DNA of 64,000 bases from Amoebidium appalachense (Eukaryota; Ichthyosporea): contig CAVNZM010000015.1 of NCBI GenBank assembly GCA_963693365.1, positions 2,294,001-2,358,000 of the forward strand, written 5' to 3'. The translations under genes were made by a program, and so were the position numbers. This document shows positions 34,206 through 48,600 of the stretch, one piece after another; the stretch's first letter is position 1, and each line of letters starts with the position of its first letter. The notes under the pieces were generated by a model. The model was not told the DNA's origin and made no database searches. It saw only the letters and a program-made list of their open reading frames with translations.

Positions 34206-37200
34206 TTTTAGGGCACACACTTGAACTTTGCGCTGACCAGCACGGTGGCCATGGCCCTCTCGACGGGCAGTAGGGGGTGGACAAGGGCCGTGCTGGCCAC
34301 ATCACCGGCAAAGAAGCTCAGGGCCTTTGGGGGCTCCTCGAAGGCGTAGTTCTTCCACAGGGCATAGAGCAGGTAGCGCTGGCGCCACGGCAGCAGGGCG
34401 ATGGCCCCCCACAGCTCCTCGACCATGTTTGGGTTGCAGGGCAGCAGCACCAGTGCCGGCAGCAGCGCCCCCCCCAGCACGTCCACATAGCCAGCCACCA
34501 GGCCCTTGTCCCGCACGGCCTCCCGGCCCAGCCTTGCCAGCTTGCCCACCAGCACGGGGTCAATGTGCACATAGGCGCCAAGCAGCAGCACCATGGGGAA
34601 CACCCTGCCGTCCTCTCTCAGCAACAGCCCCCAGCCCTCCCCTCCCCTCCCCCCCTCTTCACCCCCCCCCCCCCCCCCCCCCTTCGCCCCCGGGGCCCTA
34701 CGTCTTCTGCAGGTCAGCCAGCTGCTCGCACACCACCATGCCTTTGCTGCGGCGCCTAATGACATCTGCAGGGCCCTGTCAGCAATGTGGCCCCCTGCCT
34801 GCCCCTGGCCCTACCTGCCCACCCACCCAACTGCGTCTGGATCTCGGGTGGTGTTGAGCCCCGGCCAGCCTTCCTGCACACACGTGTCAGCTACTGGCTT
34901 GGCAGGCAGGTGCCGGGGGGGGGGGGGGGGGGGAGGGGGGAAGGACGGACTTTCTGTAGATGGGCTCGATGAGGGCGTGCAGGGTGTTGCACAGGGCGCG
35001 GGTGCATGGCGGGTAAGTGGGCAGCAGCCACTGAGGCAGCATGGCGGCCAGGCGCTGGGCGGCGGCCCAGTTGTGCTGCTCCAGCAGGGCCAGGCCAAGC
35101 TGCACCTTCTGGTTGCTGCCCAGCCCCTCGGCCCGCACGGCCATGGCCCGCAGGTGCTCGGCCCGGATGTCCCTCTTGACGTCCTCCATGCTGCGCTGGT
35201 CCGTCTCGTCGCTGCGCAGCTGCAGCACAACCAATCAGCATGCAGCACAACCAATCAGCATGCAGCACAACCAATCAGCATGCAGCACAGCAAATTAGCA
35301 TGCAGCACAACCAATCAGCATGCAGCACAACCAATCAGCATGCAGCCACACAGGCCTTAAGGCATGCAGCCACACAGGCCCAGCCACAGAGCGCACTGCC
35401 AGAGCTCAGCCTTATCTGGACCCCGTAAATTCAAATCGATAGTGCAAGTGTTCGGCCCGCATTTAGCCAGGCACGCAACCACCCATATTCCAGCCAAGCA
35501 CGCAACCCCCCGTATTGCAGCCAAGCACGCAACCATCCATAATCCAGAAAGGCCCACGCACCGTGCCTGTCTTCTGGATGCTGGATGCGGCCTTGGCCAC
35601 GGCCTGCCTCATCTGCCTGTCCTCGGCCACCATCTCGGCCATGCTTGGCTGCAGCTGCACCCCCCTTATCAGCCCTGCACTATGCACCAAACCCCCCCCC
35701 CCCCCTACATTGGGCATGATGTCCTCCAGCTCGACCATGTCTGCCCCCACCAGTGCCGCCACCACCCGGAAGAATGCCTGCGGCACGGCCCCCCTGCAGC
35801 CTGCACCCCCCCCGGTTAACCCCCCCCCCCCCCCCCACACACACACACCCACCCACCCACGCAGTGCAACCCCCCCACCTGGTAGTGGGCCAGCTTGAAG
35901 TGCAGAAGGCGGGCCAGTGCGCCCTTGCGGGGCTGCAGCCTGGCCAGCAGGTCCACATAGTGGCTGCTGCGCCGCTCCCGCTGTGCCAGCCGCGCACGCT
36001 CCGCACTGCCCTCCCCGTACCTGTGCCCATATGCTCAGATCCCATCGTCTCCCCCCCCCCCCCCCCCCCCCCGGTGTGCACATACGCCATCTTTGCCTCG
36101 AAGACATCCAGGATGATGTCGGCCACCCTGTTTGGGTCCAGCTCGAAGTACCCTGCAGCCCTGTCAGCACCCACCTACGCCCCAGCCAGCCAGGCCACGT
36201 ACCCATGAATGCCAGCAGGCTGTCGTATGTGGCCTGGCCCTGGTCTAGGCCCACGTCCTGCGCCACCAGCGTCACCAGCTTAGCATAGCCCTCGGGCGCC
36301 TCCCGCAGCAGATTGTATTTGCTCTGCCGGTACCTGCATGCCCCATGATTACCTGTTAACCCCCCCCCCCCCTCCCCCTCCCCCCCCAGGAGCCAGGACT
36401 TACTGCTGCTTTGTGCGTGCACGTGTGATTGCCTTCTGGAAGTCCACGGTGTGTGTGGGTCTGTTGTTTGCATTGCCGGGCAGGGGGGCCAGGAAGCCGG
36501 GCTCCAGCACCCGCATGGCCGGCTCGACCCGCACCACCTTCCTGACCTGCCACACAGTAGGAGGTCAGCTCAAGCAGCCAATGCCCATACCAAGACCTCC
36601 TCCAAGCCACCAACCGGATCATAAACCCCTGCTTCTTCTACTCCAACCAGATCATAAACCCCTGCTTCTTCTACTCCAACCGGATCATAAATAAACCCCT
36701 GCCCCTTCCACTCCAACCAGACCATAAACCCCTGCCCCTTCCACTCCAACCAGACCATAAACCCCTGCCCCTTCCACTCCAACCAGACCATAACCCCCTG
36801 CCCCTTCTACTCCAACCAGACCATAAACCCCTGCCCCTTCTACTCCAACCAGACCATAAACCCCTGCCCCTTCTACTCCAACTAGACCATAAACCCCTAC
36901 CCCAACCAGACCATAAACCCATGCCCCTTCTACTCCCCTCTTCCCTGCCACAGAAATGGCAGCTACACACTCAAGATCCCCACCCACCCTCTGCCTCTCG
37001 ACACACCAGCAACCACACAGCCCATCCTCTCACCTCCTTTCCCCGATGCACACCAAGAACCATTCCCTCCCCCTCTTCCCCCCCCCCCCCCCCCCCCCCC
37101 CCCCCCACACACACACAGACCAGTGACCATAGGCCCACCTGGCCCTACGTACTTAACCCCCTTAGCCCCCTACTTAAGTCTCGAGCCTATATCCTTCTCC

Positions 37201-38321
37201 CTCCACAACCCATACCAATCCACGATCGCCAGCATACATAAGCTCTCTCTCTCCTCCCCGCATAGCACCATCCTCCCTACACTAAAATGCAACCCCCCCC
37301 CCCCCCCCCCTTCACCAAACACACAACCCTCCTTCACCAGGAAGCCCTCATCTCAGTATATTACACAATGCCCCCCCCACCCCCCATCCCCAGCCCATCA
37401 TCCCAATCAAACTGCACCACCCCCTCCCCCCCCACCAGCGCACGTAAGCTCCACCCACACCAGCACGCTCACACACTCGAGGCTCCGCCCTTCTCATTAG
37501 GACACACGAGCCTCTTCCTCTCTCAGCACGCATAAGCCTATGCCTCCCCCCCCCCGCCCCCCCCCTGGCCCCCCCTTCCCAGCACAAAACATCCCCTGAT
37601 TCACCAGCACACATACACGCCTCACCTCACCAGCAAAACAAGCCCTACCTTCTCAGCCCACCAGCCCAAATAAGCCCATGTACCCACCAGAACAGATACA
37701 TACCCCTCTGCTCCCATACACACAGATGCATGGGGGTTCCCTTGCTCCCAACATAGGCCCCACAGAAGCCCCCCCCCCCACCCCCCTGCTACCTTCACCA
37801 ACATACAATGGCCCCACTAGCCACTCCCCCCCCCCCCCCCCCCCCCCAACCAGCAAGCATAACCTCTCCCCTCAACCAGGATACGTACATGTCCCCGACC
37901 AGCATATACACACACCCTCGCCCACCAGCACAAAGTACCCCCCTCCTTCCCCCCTCCCTCACCAGCACCCATAAACCCCCCTCACCAGCACCCATAAACC
38001 CCCCTCGCCAGCACCCATAAACCCCCCCTTACCAGCACACATAAACCCCCCCTCACCTGCACCCATAAACCCCCCTTACCAGCATTTGCCGGCCTAGTGT
38101 CTCGACCAGCTGCTGGCCTTTGCCCTCCGTCTCCAGCTCTGTGCCGCTCTGTCAGCCCCTCCCCCCTCCCCCTCCCCCTTACATATGCACACACCCCTCT
38201 TCCCCTCCCTCCCCCCCCCCCCCCTTTTCCTACGCACCCAGCAGACTCAGGACGTCCATCAGCACCTCCTCGGCATCATCCATTCCTTCCCCTCCCTGTG
38301 CAAACCCCCCTCCGGTCAGAG

Positions 38322-38362
<41 letters not shown>

Positions 38363-38668
38363 AAAAAAACAAAACAAAAAAAAACAGGGTCTAAGGCACG
38401 GACCCAGCCAGCACTAGCCAGGGCATCGACCACCGTGGCCGGCTGCAGGGTGCCCTGGACGACCAGGTAGCAGGCACCGTACAGCAGCCGGGCCAGCCCC
38501 CTGCTGTTCCCACTCGCCCGGAACTCCTTGAGTGCCTCCAGCCTGCGCACCTCCCAGTCAGCCCCCCTCATCCCTTGCCTCCGCCTGTACCCCCACCGCT
38601 ACTCACAGTTTTGGCTGGCCGGTCTCCTGCCATGTTGCGTCGGTGACGCCGGCCCAGTCCGGCCCCAT
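29392..38668 (-). CDS. THOC2: THO complex subunit 2 (THOC2)
   Basis: Largest scaffold of the nuclear THO/TREX complex, which couples transcription to mRNA export and limits R-loops. The gene is split into some 35-40 small exons. The ATG exon is 38607-38668 (MGPDWAGVTDATWQETG), exon 2 about 38405-38542, exon 4 38090-38138, and further exons continue to the stop at 29392. Matching blocks in family order: YLVVQGTL; SKYNLLREAPEGYAKLV (human QKFNLLREENEGYAKLI); FELDPNRVADIILDVFE (human NLDPNRVLDVILEVFE); VEELWGAIALLPWRQRYLLY; CKLTHSNPGAVFDYL; MITKMAGLEVTENMGPDML; CWSLAMYDLHCPKA; MFSPLDSAYAAEFVRTMHAL followed by GFSTVCFLYQ; RLFRLWHNKIL; and FPLNERMASSMDAKV. The C-terminal 300 or so residues are a charged disordered tail (ERKVSAQ, RDREGRKENDREARKEAERE, RRDRDRSSSAARPR), as in animal THOC2. 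Many introns are only 50-70 bp. Exon edges in the middle are approximate. Confidence 0.93.
35221..35340. repeat. 20-bp tandem repeat built from a THOC2 intron 3' end
   Basis: Six 20-bp units (one degenerate); on the sense strand the unit is TGCTGATTGGTTGTGCTGCA. The last unit runs straight into the acceptor ...gtgctgcag and the exon beginning LRSDETDQRS at about 35220. Each unit thus copies a branch-like TGCTGAT and an acceptor-like tract. On the plus strand it also contains CCAATCAG. Confidence 0.9.
36600..36935. repeat. 33-bp minisatellite in THOC2 intron 4
   Basis: About nine units of roughly 33 bp (core CCATAAACCCCTGCCCCTTC, then TACTCCAACCAGA) with scattered changes, in the 3' part of the 1.5-kb intron between about 36549 and 38089. 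The sense strand contains GGGGTTTATGG, as does the repeat at the other end of the same intron. Confidence 0.9.
37959..38089. repeat. 23-bp repeat derived from the THOC2 exon-4 splice donor
   Basis: Five units; on the sense strand each reads about GGGGGGTTTATGGGTGCTGG followed by TRA or CGA. The exon end plus true donor, ATGCTG|GTAAGGGGGGTTTA, is the first member of the array. Weaker relatives (CTGGTGGGG-type) continue through most of the intron to about 37440. Confidence 0.85.
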
Positions 38669-39868
38669 GCTGCCTGTGCCCTGTCAGTGCAAACTTCTCA
38701 AGCACCTTACTCCGGCACGATCCCTTGCCTCCCAATACCCCAACCTCTGCCAAGCGCACGGCCCATCCACATAAACCTACCCAAACAGAATGTAACTCCT
38801 TACCATACCCAATATTCGCCAGGCGTAATTGGGCCGGACAGGACTAGGGGGTTGCTAAGACTAAGAGGGTGGGTGAGGGCTATGTGCAGGCGGTAGGGTA
38901 CGGCTATGTGGCCGAGTCTGTCAACCAGCCTGTGGGCCCCTGGGCCGCCACTTAATCTGCCTCCCCTCTGCTTCAACTCCCCCCCTCCCCCCCCAAGTAT
39001 CCATGTTGCCGACCAAACCACCCTTTCTTGCACTCCGTTATGAACCGCATGTGTGTGCTTGTGTCTACATCCTCCCACTCTTGCTCTTTATTCAGCTTAC
39101 ACCAACCACCTACGCATGACTCATTCTATCCCCCCTGCGCTGTTGAGGCGCTTTGTTTCAGCCATCCGTTGTGCTGCCCCCTGCCCTGTGTAGCCCCTCA
39201 CTGTGCAGCGAGGTTGCAGGATGCCCCCCCACCTTCCCCCCCCCACCTTCCCCCCCCCCCCCCCCCCTCCCCCTCTTGACAACTTCTCCCCCTCCTCCCC
39301 GCCACCCCCTCCCCCCTCCACCCCCTGTTTTCCGTGTCTGGTTCGACTTCCCCCGTGTGGCCCGTCTGCCCTCAGCCTACTGCTGCCAGAGCACGCTATG
39401 TGGAGGCTCACCGTGTGTGCTGTGGCGCTGTGGCTTGGCGTCTGTGTATATAAAATCCTAAGCTACCTCGGGGGCTGTTGTGTTTGTGACTGCGAACTCC
39501 ACGATACACAAAGCCTTGGCCTGCAAACGCTGCGGGCCGGCGTCTCTGCATGATCATCGAAATCGATCGAGATCAGCTGAGCACCCTCCTCATATACAGT
39601 ACACACTACTGCAGATAGTACTATAGTGACTTGCTGTGCACACACATACCTACCCTACCTTGCAGCTTACTCTTGCCACATATGAGCTTGACCCTGCATA
39701 CAGCGAACTGCTATCTGCTTTAGCTCAGCTATACAGCGTACTTGCTTAGATAACCGTACAGCGTTCAGCTGTCACGTGTTAGTTCTCGCCTTCGTCTCCA
39801 CACCATCCTTGGGGTTGTTCTTTGGCCTCCTTAGCTGCTCACACCTCTCCCCGTGGCCTGCCGCCACC
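38669..39868. other. divergent promoter region between THOC2 and the Rpp38-like gene
   Basis: 1.2 kb separates the two divergent ATGs. It contains C-tracts at about 39238-39320 and otherwise ordinary sequence. No TATA consensus is evident. No additional gene is supported; the frames crossing the tract are proline artefacts. Confidence 0.5.
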
Positions 39869-41084
39869 ATGGCAGCCACGCCCGCCACGCAGGGTGGGGG
39901 CAAGGCGGCCGTGCGCAAGCAGCAGGTGACGTTCAAGCTGGTCTTTGACTCCCCGTTCCAGCTCAGATGGTGCGTGGTCAGGACACAGGGCAGGGTGCCT
40001 GCAGCCGGGCCGGGCTGACCTGGGGGGGCACAGGCCGGCACTGGACGAGGCAGGCAGCCAGGCGCTGCACACGGCCCTGCAGGGGTGCGTGCTCCCCGCA
40101 GGAGCACGTGCAGGCAGGCACACGCTGACAGGGGGCACAGGGCACTGGCTGCCGTGCGGGGGGAGACACCTCAGGACAGCCTGCGGAGGGCAAAGGCCGA
40201 GGGCCTGCTGGTGGGCGTTAATGCCGTCACACGGGGCCTGGAAGCAGGCACGGTGGATGCAGTGCTGGTGTGTCGCAGCAGCACGGCAGCAGGCCTGGTG
40301 GGTGGGTGGGTGGGTGGGTGGGTGGGTGGGTGTAGTGGCCTGGCTAACGTATGGGGTTAACAGCTGCAGCACCTGCCTGCACAGGCCCAGCAGGCGGGGG
40401 TGGCGCTGTGTGCCCTGGCTGGGCTGAGTGATATGCTGGCGGCTGCCTGGCCAGTGCACAGTGCCGTGGCCGTGGCCGTGGCAAAGGTTTGTGCACGTGC
40501 TGGGGCCCATACAGGCAGGGGGGGGGGGGGGGGTGTTCTGGGCACACTGAAAGGAGGAAGTGGAGGACGGGTGTGCGTGTGTGGAGTGGGGTATGTGCTG
40601 GGCACACGGGAGGGCACATGGGAAGGATGGGGCGCTGTGCAGGGCAAAAGAAAAAGGCCCCCCGGGGTAGAGGGGGTGGGGGGGGGGGGGGGGGGGGGGG
40701 GGGAAGGGGAATATGTACAGGGCATAAGGGAAAAGGTCGGCCGGGAGGGGGGAGGGGGCGGGGGGGGTGTTCTGTGCAGGGCAAAAATGGGGAAGGGGGG
40801 AGAAGGGTGGGGTGGGGAGGGAAGGGGGAAGGAGGGGGGTAAGTGCAGGACAAAAAGGAAAGGGAGGGGGTATGTACAGGGCACGCGGACAGGGAGGGAG
40901 ACTTAGGGGCTGGCCTTTGCAGGTGCACGGGCCAGGGCTGCAGGAACTGGCCCATGCAGTGCAGCAGCACGGCAAGGTGGCCAGGGCCCAGTGGCTGCAG
41001 CCTGGGCCCGGCCAGGCCCCAGCCATTGGCTATCTGGCCCTCAGGCTCAAGCGCCTGCAGCTGCGGCCAAAGCCAGCACCCTGA
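39869..41084 (+). CDS. RPP38: Rpp38-like RNase P/MRP protein (L7Ae fold)
   Basis: Rpp38 is an L7Ae/L30e-fold subunit of nuclear RNase P and RNase MRP, which process tRNA and rRNA precursors. Five exons in agreeing phase give 197 aa (human 283): 39869-39969, 40034-40084, 40141-40297, 40364-40486 and 40923-41084. The ATG has a perfect GCCACCATGG context. Blocks: VFDSPFQLRWPALDEAGSQA (human NPYVIQWSPLDRE), LLVGVNAVTRGLEAGTVDAV followed by LVCRSS (human IGINEVTRALERNELLLVLVC), GVALCALAGLS, and the C-terminal IGYLALRLKRLQLRPK. The central motif is the kink-turn-binding L7Ae core. The protein is shorter than animal Rpp38, with little outside the domain. Intron 3 starts as a (GTGG)n run and intron 4 (40487-40922) carries degenerate G-rich repeats. 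Confidence 0.75.
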
Positions 41085-41883
41085 CGGCAAGGCGAGCCAG
41101 CCTTCAATGGGCACTGGCCCACACGGCCACCACTGTGGCCCAGCCAGCAGCCCACCATGCCCAATGCAGGCAGGTGGGTTTAGACCCTGGGTGGCCACAG
41201 GGCTGCATGGGCCGGGCCCTCCCTGGCTGAATGTGGGTTCACTGCGCACCACTGGGACCACGTCCGGCATGTGGTCGGCCCAGAGGGAGTGGCCAGGCCA
41301 GAAAGGGAATCCAGCAGTCCGGGCCAGGCACAGTGGTGGTAGGGTGAGCTGGGCCAGGCTGGTGGGTGGGCCAGCAGGGGCCAGGCAGCTGCAGTCATGG
41401 CTGCTGCTGCACTGTGGCTGGCCAGTGTGCAGCCAGGGAACAAATACAAGCAAAAGGCCAGGCACACTGAGGGGTCACCCGCGACTTGTAAATATCTGCA
41501 AATGTATGCAAATGTATGCAAATATATGCAACTTGCGGGTGACCTCTCACTGCATGGGCAATTAAATACAAGCAAAAGGCCAGGCACGCTGCCCAGGTCA
41601 CAGTTAACACCAACGGTGTCTTGCTGCATCACTGCGCCACGGCTTGAATGTGGTTAATTAGAAGCAAGAGGGGAGGGGGAAGGGTGAAGGGTGATGAGTT
41701 GAAGGGGGAAGGTAGGGGGCACATGTTTATGTAAGGCAGAGCACACGGCACACGTTTATCCCAGGCACCAAAACATGCAGGGCGCACCCAGTGCACCACA
41801 TGCACACATGGGCCCCAGGCAGGCCACCAACCCCTGCCCTGGCAGCCCTCCAGCACCGGGCCATGGCAGGGGGGTTGGGGGGG
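41085..41883. other. region between convergent Rpp38-like and NSUN6-like genes
   Basis: 800 bases between the two facing stop codons, which must hold both 3' UTRs. A direct/inverted repeat structure lies at 41442-41587 (listed separately). No further gene is seen. Confidence 0.5.
41442..41587. repeat. hairpin element flanked by 24-bp direct repeats
   Basis: Identical 24-bp copies (starting AAATACAAGCAAAAGGCC, ending AGGCAC) at 41442-41465 and 41564-41587 flank a 76-bp segment. Its ends are inverted repeats, GGTCACCCGC at 41473-41482 and GCGGGTGACC at 41535-41544 (13 of 14 paired if extended). The loop contains three tandem TGCAAATRTA-type words (ATGCAAAT octamers). Could be a 3'-UTR structure on both transcripts or an insertion footprint. 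Confidence 0.75.
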
Positions 41884-45699
<3,816 letters not shown>

Positions 45700-48600
45700 G
45701 CTGCCCTGCGCCACCAGTCAGCCGTAGGGTTGTTGTGTTGGGCCCGCGGCAACACGCCTCCTGCCGCATAGCTGTCCGCGTGCCCACGGTGCTCGTGCTG
45801 GTGCGGTGGCCTGTCGGGGCTGTGTGTGTACTAGCCTGAGCGTGGAAAGAGAGAGGAGAGAGTTGGAGGTTTCAACCAGCCACACACAAGCAGAGTAAGG
45901 TTACGTAACTGATTACGTAACTGGGCTCCGGTAACCGCCATGGCTGGCTCGTGACCAATCGTCGTGAAGTAGTCACTGTACAGGGTGCATACAGAGTGCA
46001 CCGTGTATGGTGTATGTGCAAGCAACTTCCGCCCAGGTGTCAGAGCCTCCAATTGTGTGCGCGGGCAGGCTCTGACAGTGTGGCCGTGTGGTTTGGCTGC
46101 GCCGGAAAGTCCCAGTAGGCCGCTAGGCGAGGCTTGGACCGGACAATGGACCCCAGACATAGCCGTGGCAATAAACTTCAAAGGCGCCTCACTGCACTGC
46201 ACTGCCCAGCCCTATGGCCACTCTGAGTGCCGTCTCCCTCCTGCAGCTTCCTTCTCAGACTGACTGCCCAGTGGGACTTCAAACGCTATGTTGCAGTCGA
46301 CACACAGAGCGCAATACAACCTACTGTTTATGAGCCAGCAGCACACATACTCCAATAGGAGGCCCACCTTGTACATGTGCATGTCTCCAGGGTTGTTGCT
46401 CCATAAGCGCACTCGAGCTCAGTCCCACTACCGTGCCAGTGCTACCCACCTCCTGAGGTTGCCCCTAAACATAGCCCCACTAGCGCAGCGTCCAGCACCT
46501 AAAGGGAGGCTAAGTCGCCAGTTCACCAACGCTAAAATACACAAACACACCAAAGTAAACCATGTCAGCTTTGAACCCTTTCAGCACTAACCCTTGGGGC
46601 CCTCGCACCAGAAGCGCAGCTCGGGGCTCATTCGTCGCCAAACCGAAGGGGAAGGGTGTACTGGGTGTGGCTGAGCCGCTGTGCGGGTTGAAGCAAATAG
46701 TTATCCGCCTGGAGCTTCACAAAACAACTCACTCCGTGTGGCGATGAAATCATAGGGCTAGACTGTTCAACAGACATCACGCCAAGCCCACCCACCTGGA
46801 ACAGGCGGTCCCGTTATCCCCTCAGGGGCCCAGAGTGCCAGCATACGTCGTAGTATTATGCGGACGCAGCAGCTCACCCCTCGGCCAGGACACTCAAAGT
46901 CCATGGCTTGACGAGGTTGACGGTTGATGGGCAACTGAACGAGTAGGGAAGGTGGACTGCCTCTCACAGACTACATTTCTCACACTCAGTCAAATTTGGC
47001 AGGCAGCCCAGCCCCGAAGTTCCCCCCCCTCCCCCCAACCTCCGGGACCTCCCCCTTCCCCCCACCTCCCCCCCACCACCACCACACACACACACGCACA
47101 CACACAGGCCGGCCCGGCCGAGACCAGACAGGAGCCACCCACCCTGCCACGTGGGGCTGTGTGCCCGTTGGACTACAGTTGCTGCACACAGAGAGACATA
47201 TTGTGCCTGTGGCAGCTGCCTGTTGCATGGACCGTGTGTCCGTTGAATGCTATCTATTTGCTGGCGTCTTGTTCATTGAATGTGGTGCAGTGGAGAGGAC
47301 TATCTGGTTACCATCTCATGTGTCCGCAGAGTTAGTGCCATGCCACTGAGCAACACCGGCCGACCTGTAAGGATATGACCAGGCTGCAGCAAATAGCTTT
47401 CAGCAAGGAGCACAGTACCTAGCCAGGCAGCCTCCAACACTGACCGGCTTGTCCGGCTCACTTCCAATCAAGCAAAAGCAACATCACAATGCAACCCGAT
47501 TTCTTGGCCAGTCTAAGTTGTGTTATGTTATATGGGTGGATGTGGTCCTCGGTGGGTTCTCTGTGGTGGTCTGTGTGCTACGTGCTCCTAATAGAGTCTC
47601 GGGTTATGTCTCAACCTGTGACCCATCTTTAATGCAAGACCTCGTGTGCACCTCTGTGTGCATCTTAGACTGATCTCAACTCAGACTACCGACTCGGAGA
47701 CCTGCTCAGGAGTGACGGTCATACATGTACTCTGGGATTAGGGCTCAGCCAGGCTATCCATATATGGTTATCATTACATCATTGCCATTGGTTCCCGGGG
47801 CAGGGACTCTCAACCGTGTGTGCATCAGTCACACCACAAGTTGGGTCACATACATGGCATTCATGAGCATGGCCATGATGATGATGATCACGTAAATGAT
47901 AAAATGATACCTCAGGCACCGAAGTACTAATGTAATTAAACCTTGACTCAAGTAAGGGTTCTGTCGAGGACCCCCGGTGAGTGCCTCCACGTTTGTACCC
48001 ATATTGGTCACAGCAGCTACGTATGGCCTTCTGGGCTACTTTTATTTTTGCTTGTTATATAAAGGTGTTCTCAACTCCAATCCCACCCTAGCAGATAAAG
48101 AGGGACTACTGTACACAAAACCCTACTTTGACATCGACCACCAGGCGGGCCAGTTGGAAAGAGTGGACTGAGTGGACATGTGCAAGCAGCTTCCAGCCAA
48201 TCTGTCATGCATACCGCGGCATAATCCAGCACCATTTACTCTCCATGATCTGCCATTGATAATCATAAATCATCCCGAAATCTGGCGGGGGCATGATCTA
48301 AAAAAGTGTCGAGTGGCCGCAGGCAGGATATTAACTGCGGTGTCGGAGTCTTAGCTGTCGGACGCTACAGGCCACTGTCAGCCACACTCACTCACGTGTC
48401 ATCATGAGTCGTGTACACCATCCTCATGGGTGTTTCTGAGAAGGAAAGTGTGTATGCTATATTAGATTCGGTTGGCATTAAATGCAGAGACTCTGCTGTC
48501 AGAGCCAATCAGAAGGGAACACCGTGACCTAGATGGGCATTGACTACGGTAGCCAATAGGATAGGAAACTGGCCACAGTGGCTGACCCAATAAGACATAA

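Noticed and set aside
35221-35340. NF-Y (CCAAT) enhancer array
   Set aside because: The CCAATCAG words are better explained as the complement of a repeated intron 3' end; enhancer function would be coincidental.
39839-41465. 373- and 395-codon minus-strand frames
   Set aside because: Antisense to the Rpp38-like exons and to G-rich introns; the plus strand has coherent splicing and homology.
47977-48171. Small membrane protein (64 codons)
   Set aside because: One hydrophobic stretch only; starts within a non-ATG context of uncertain frame, no homology or splice signals.
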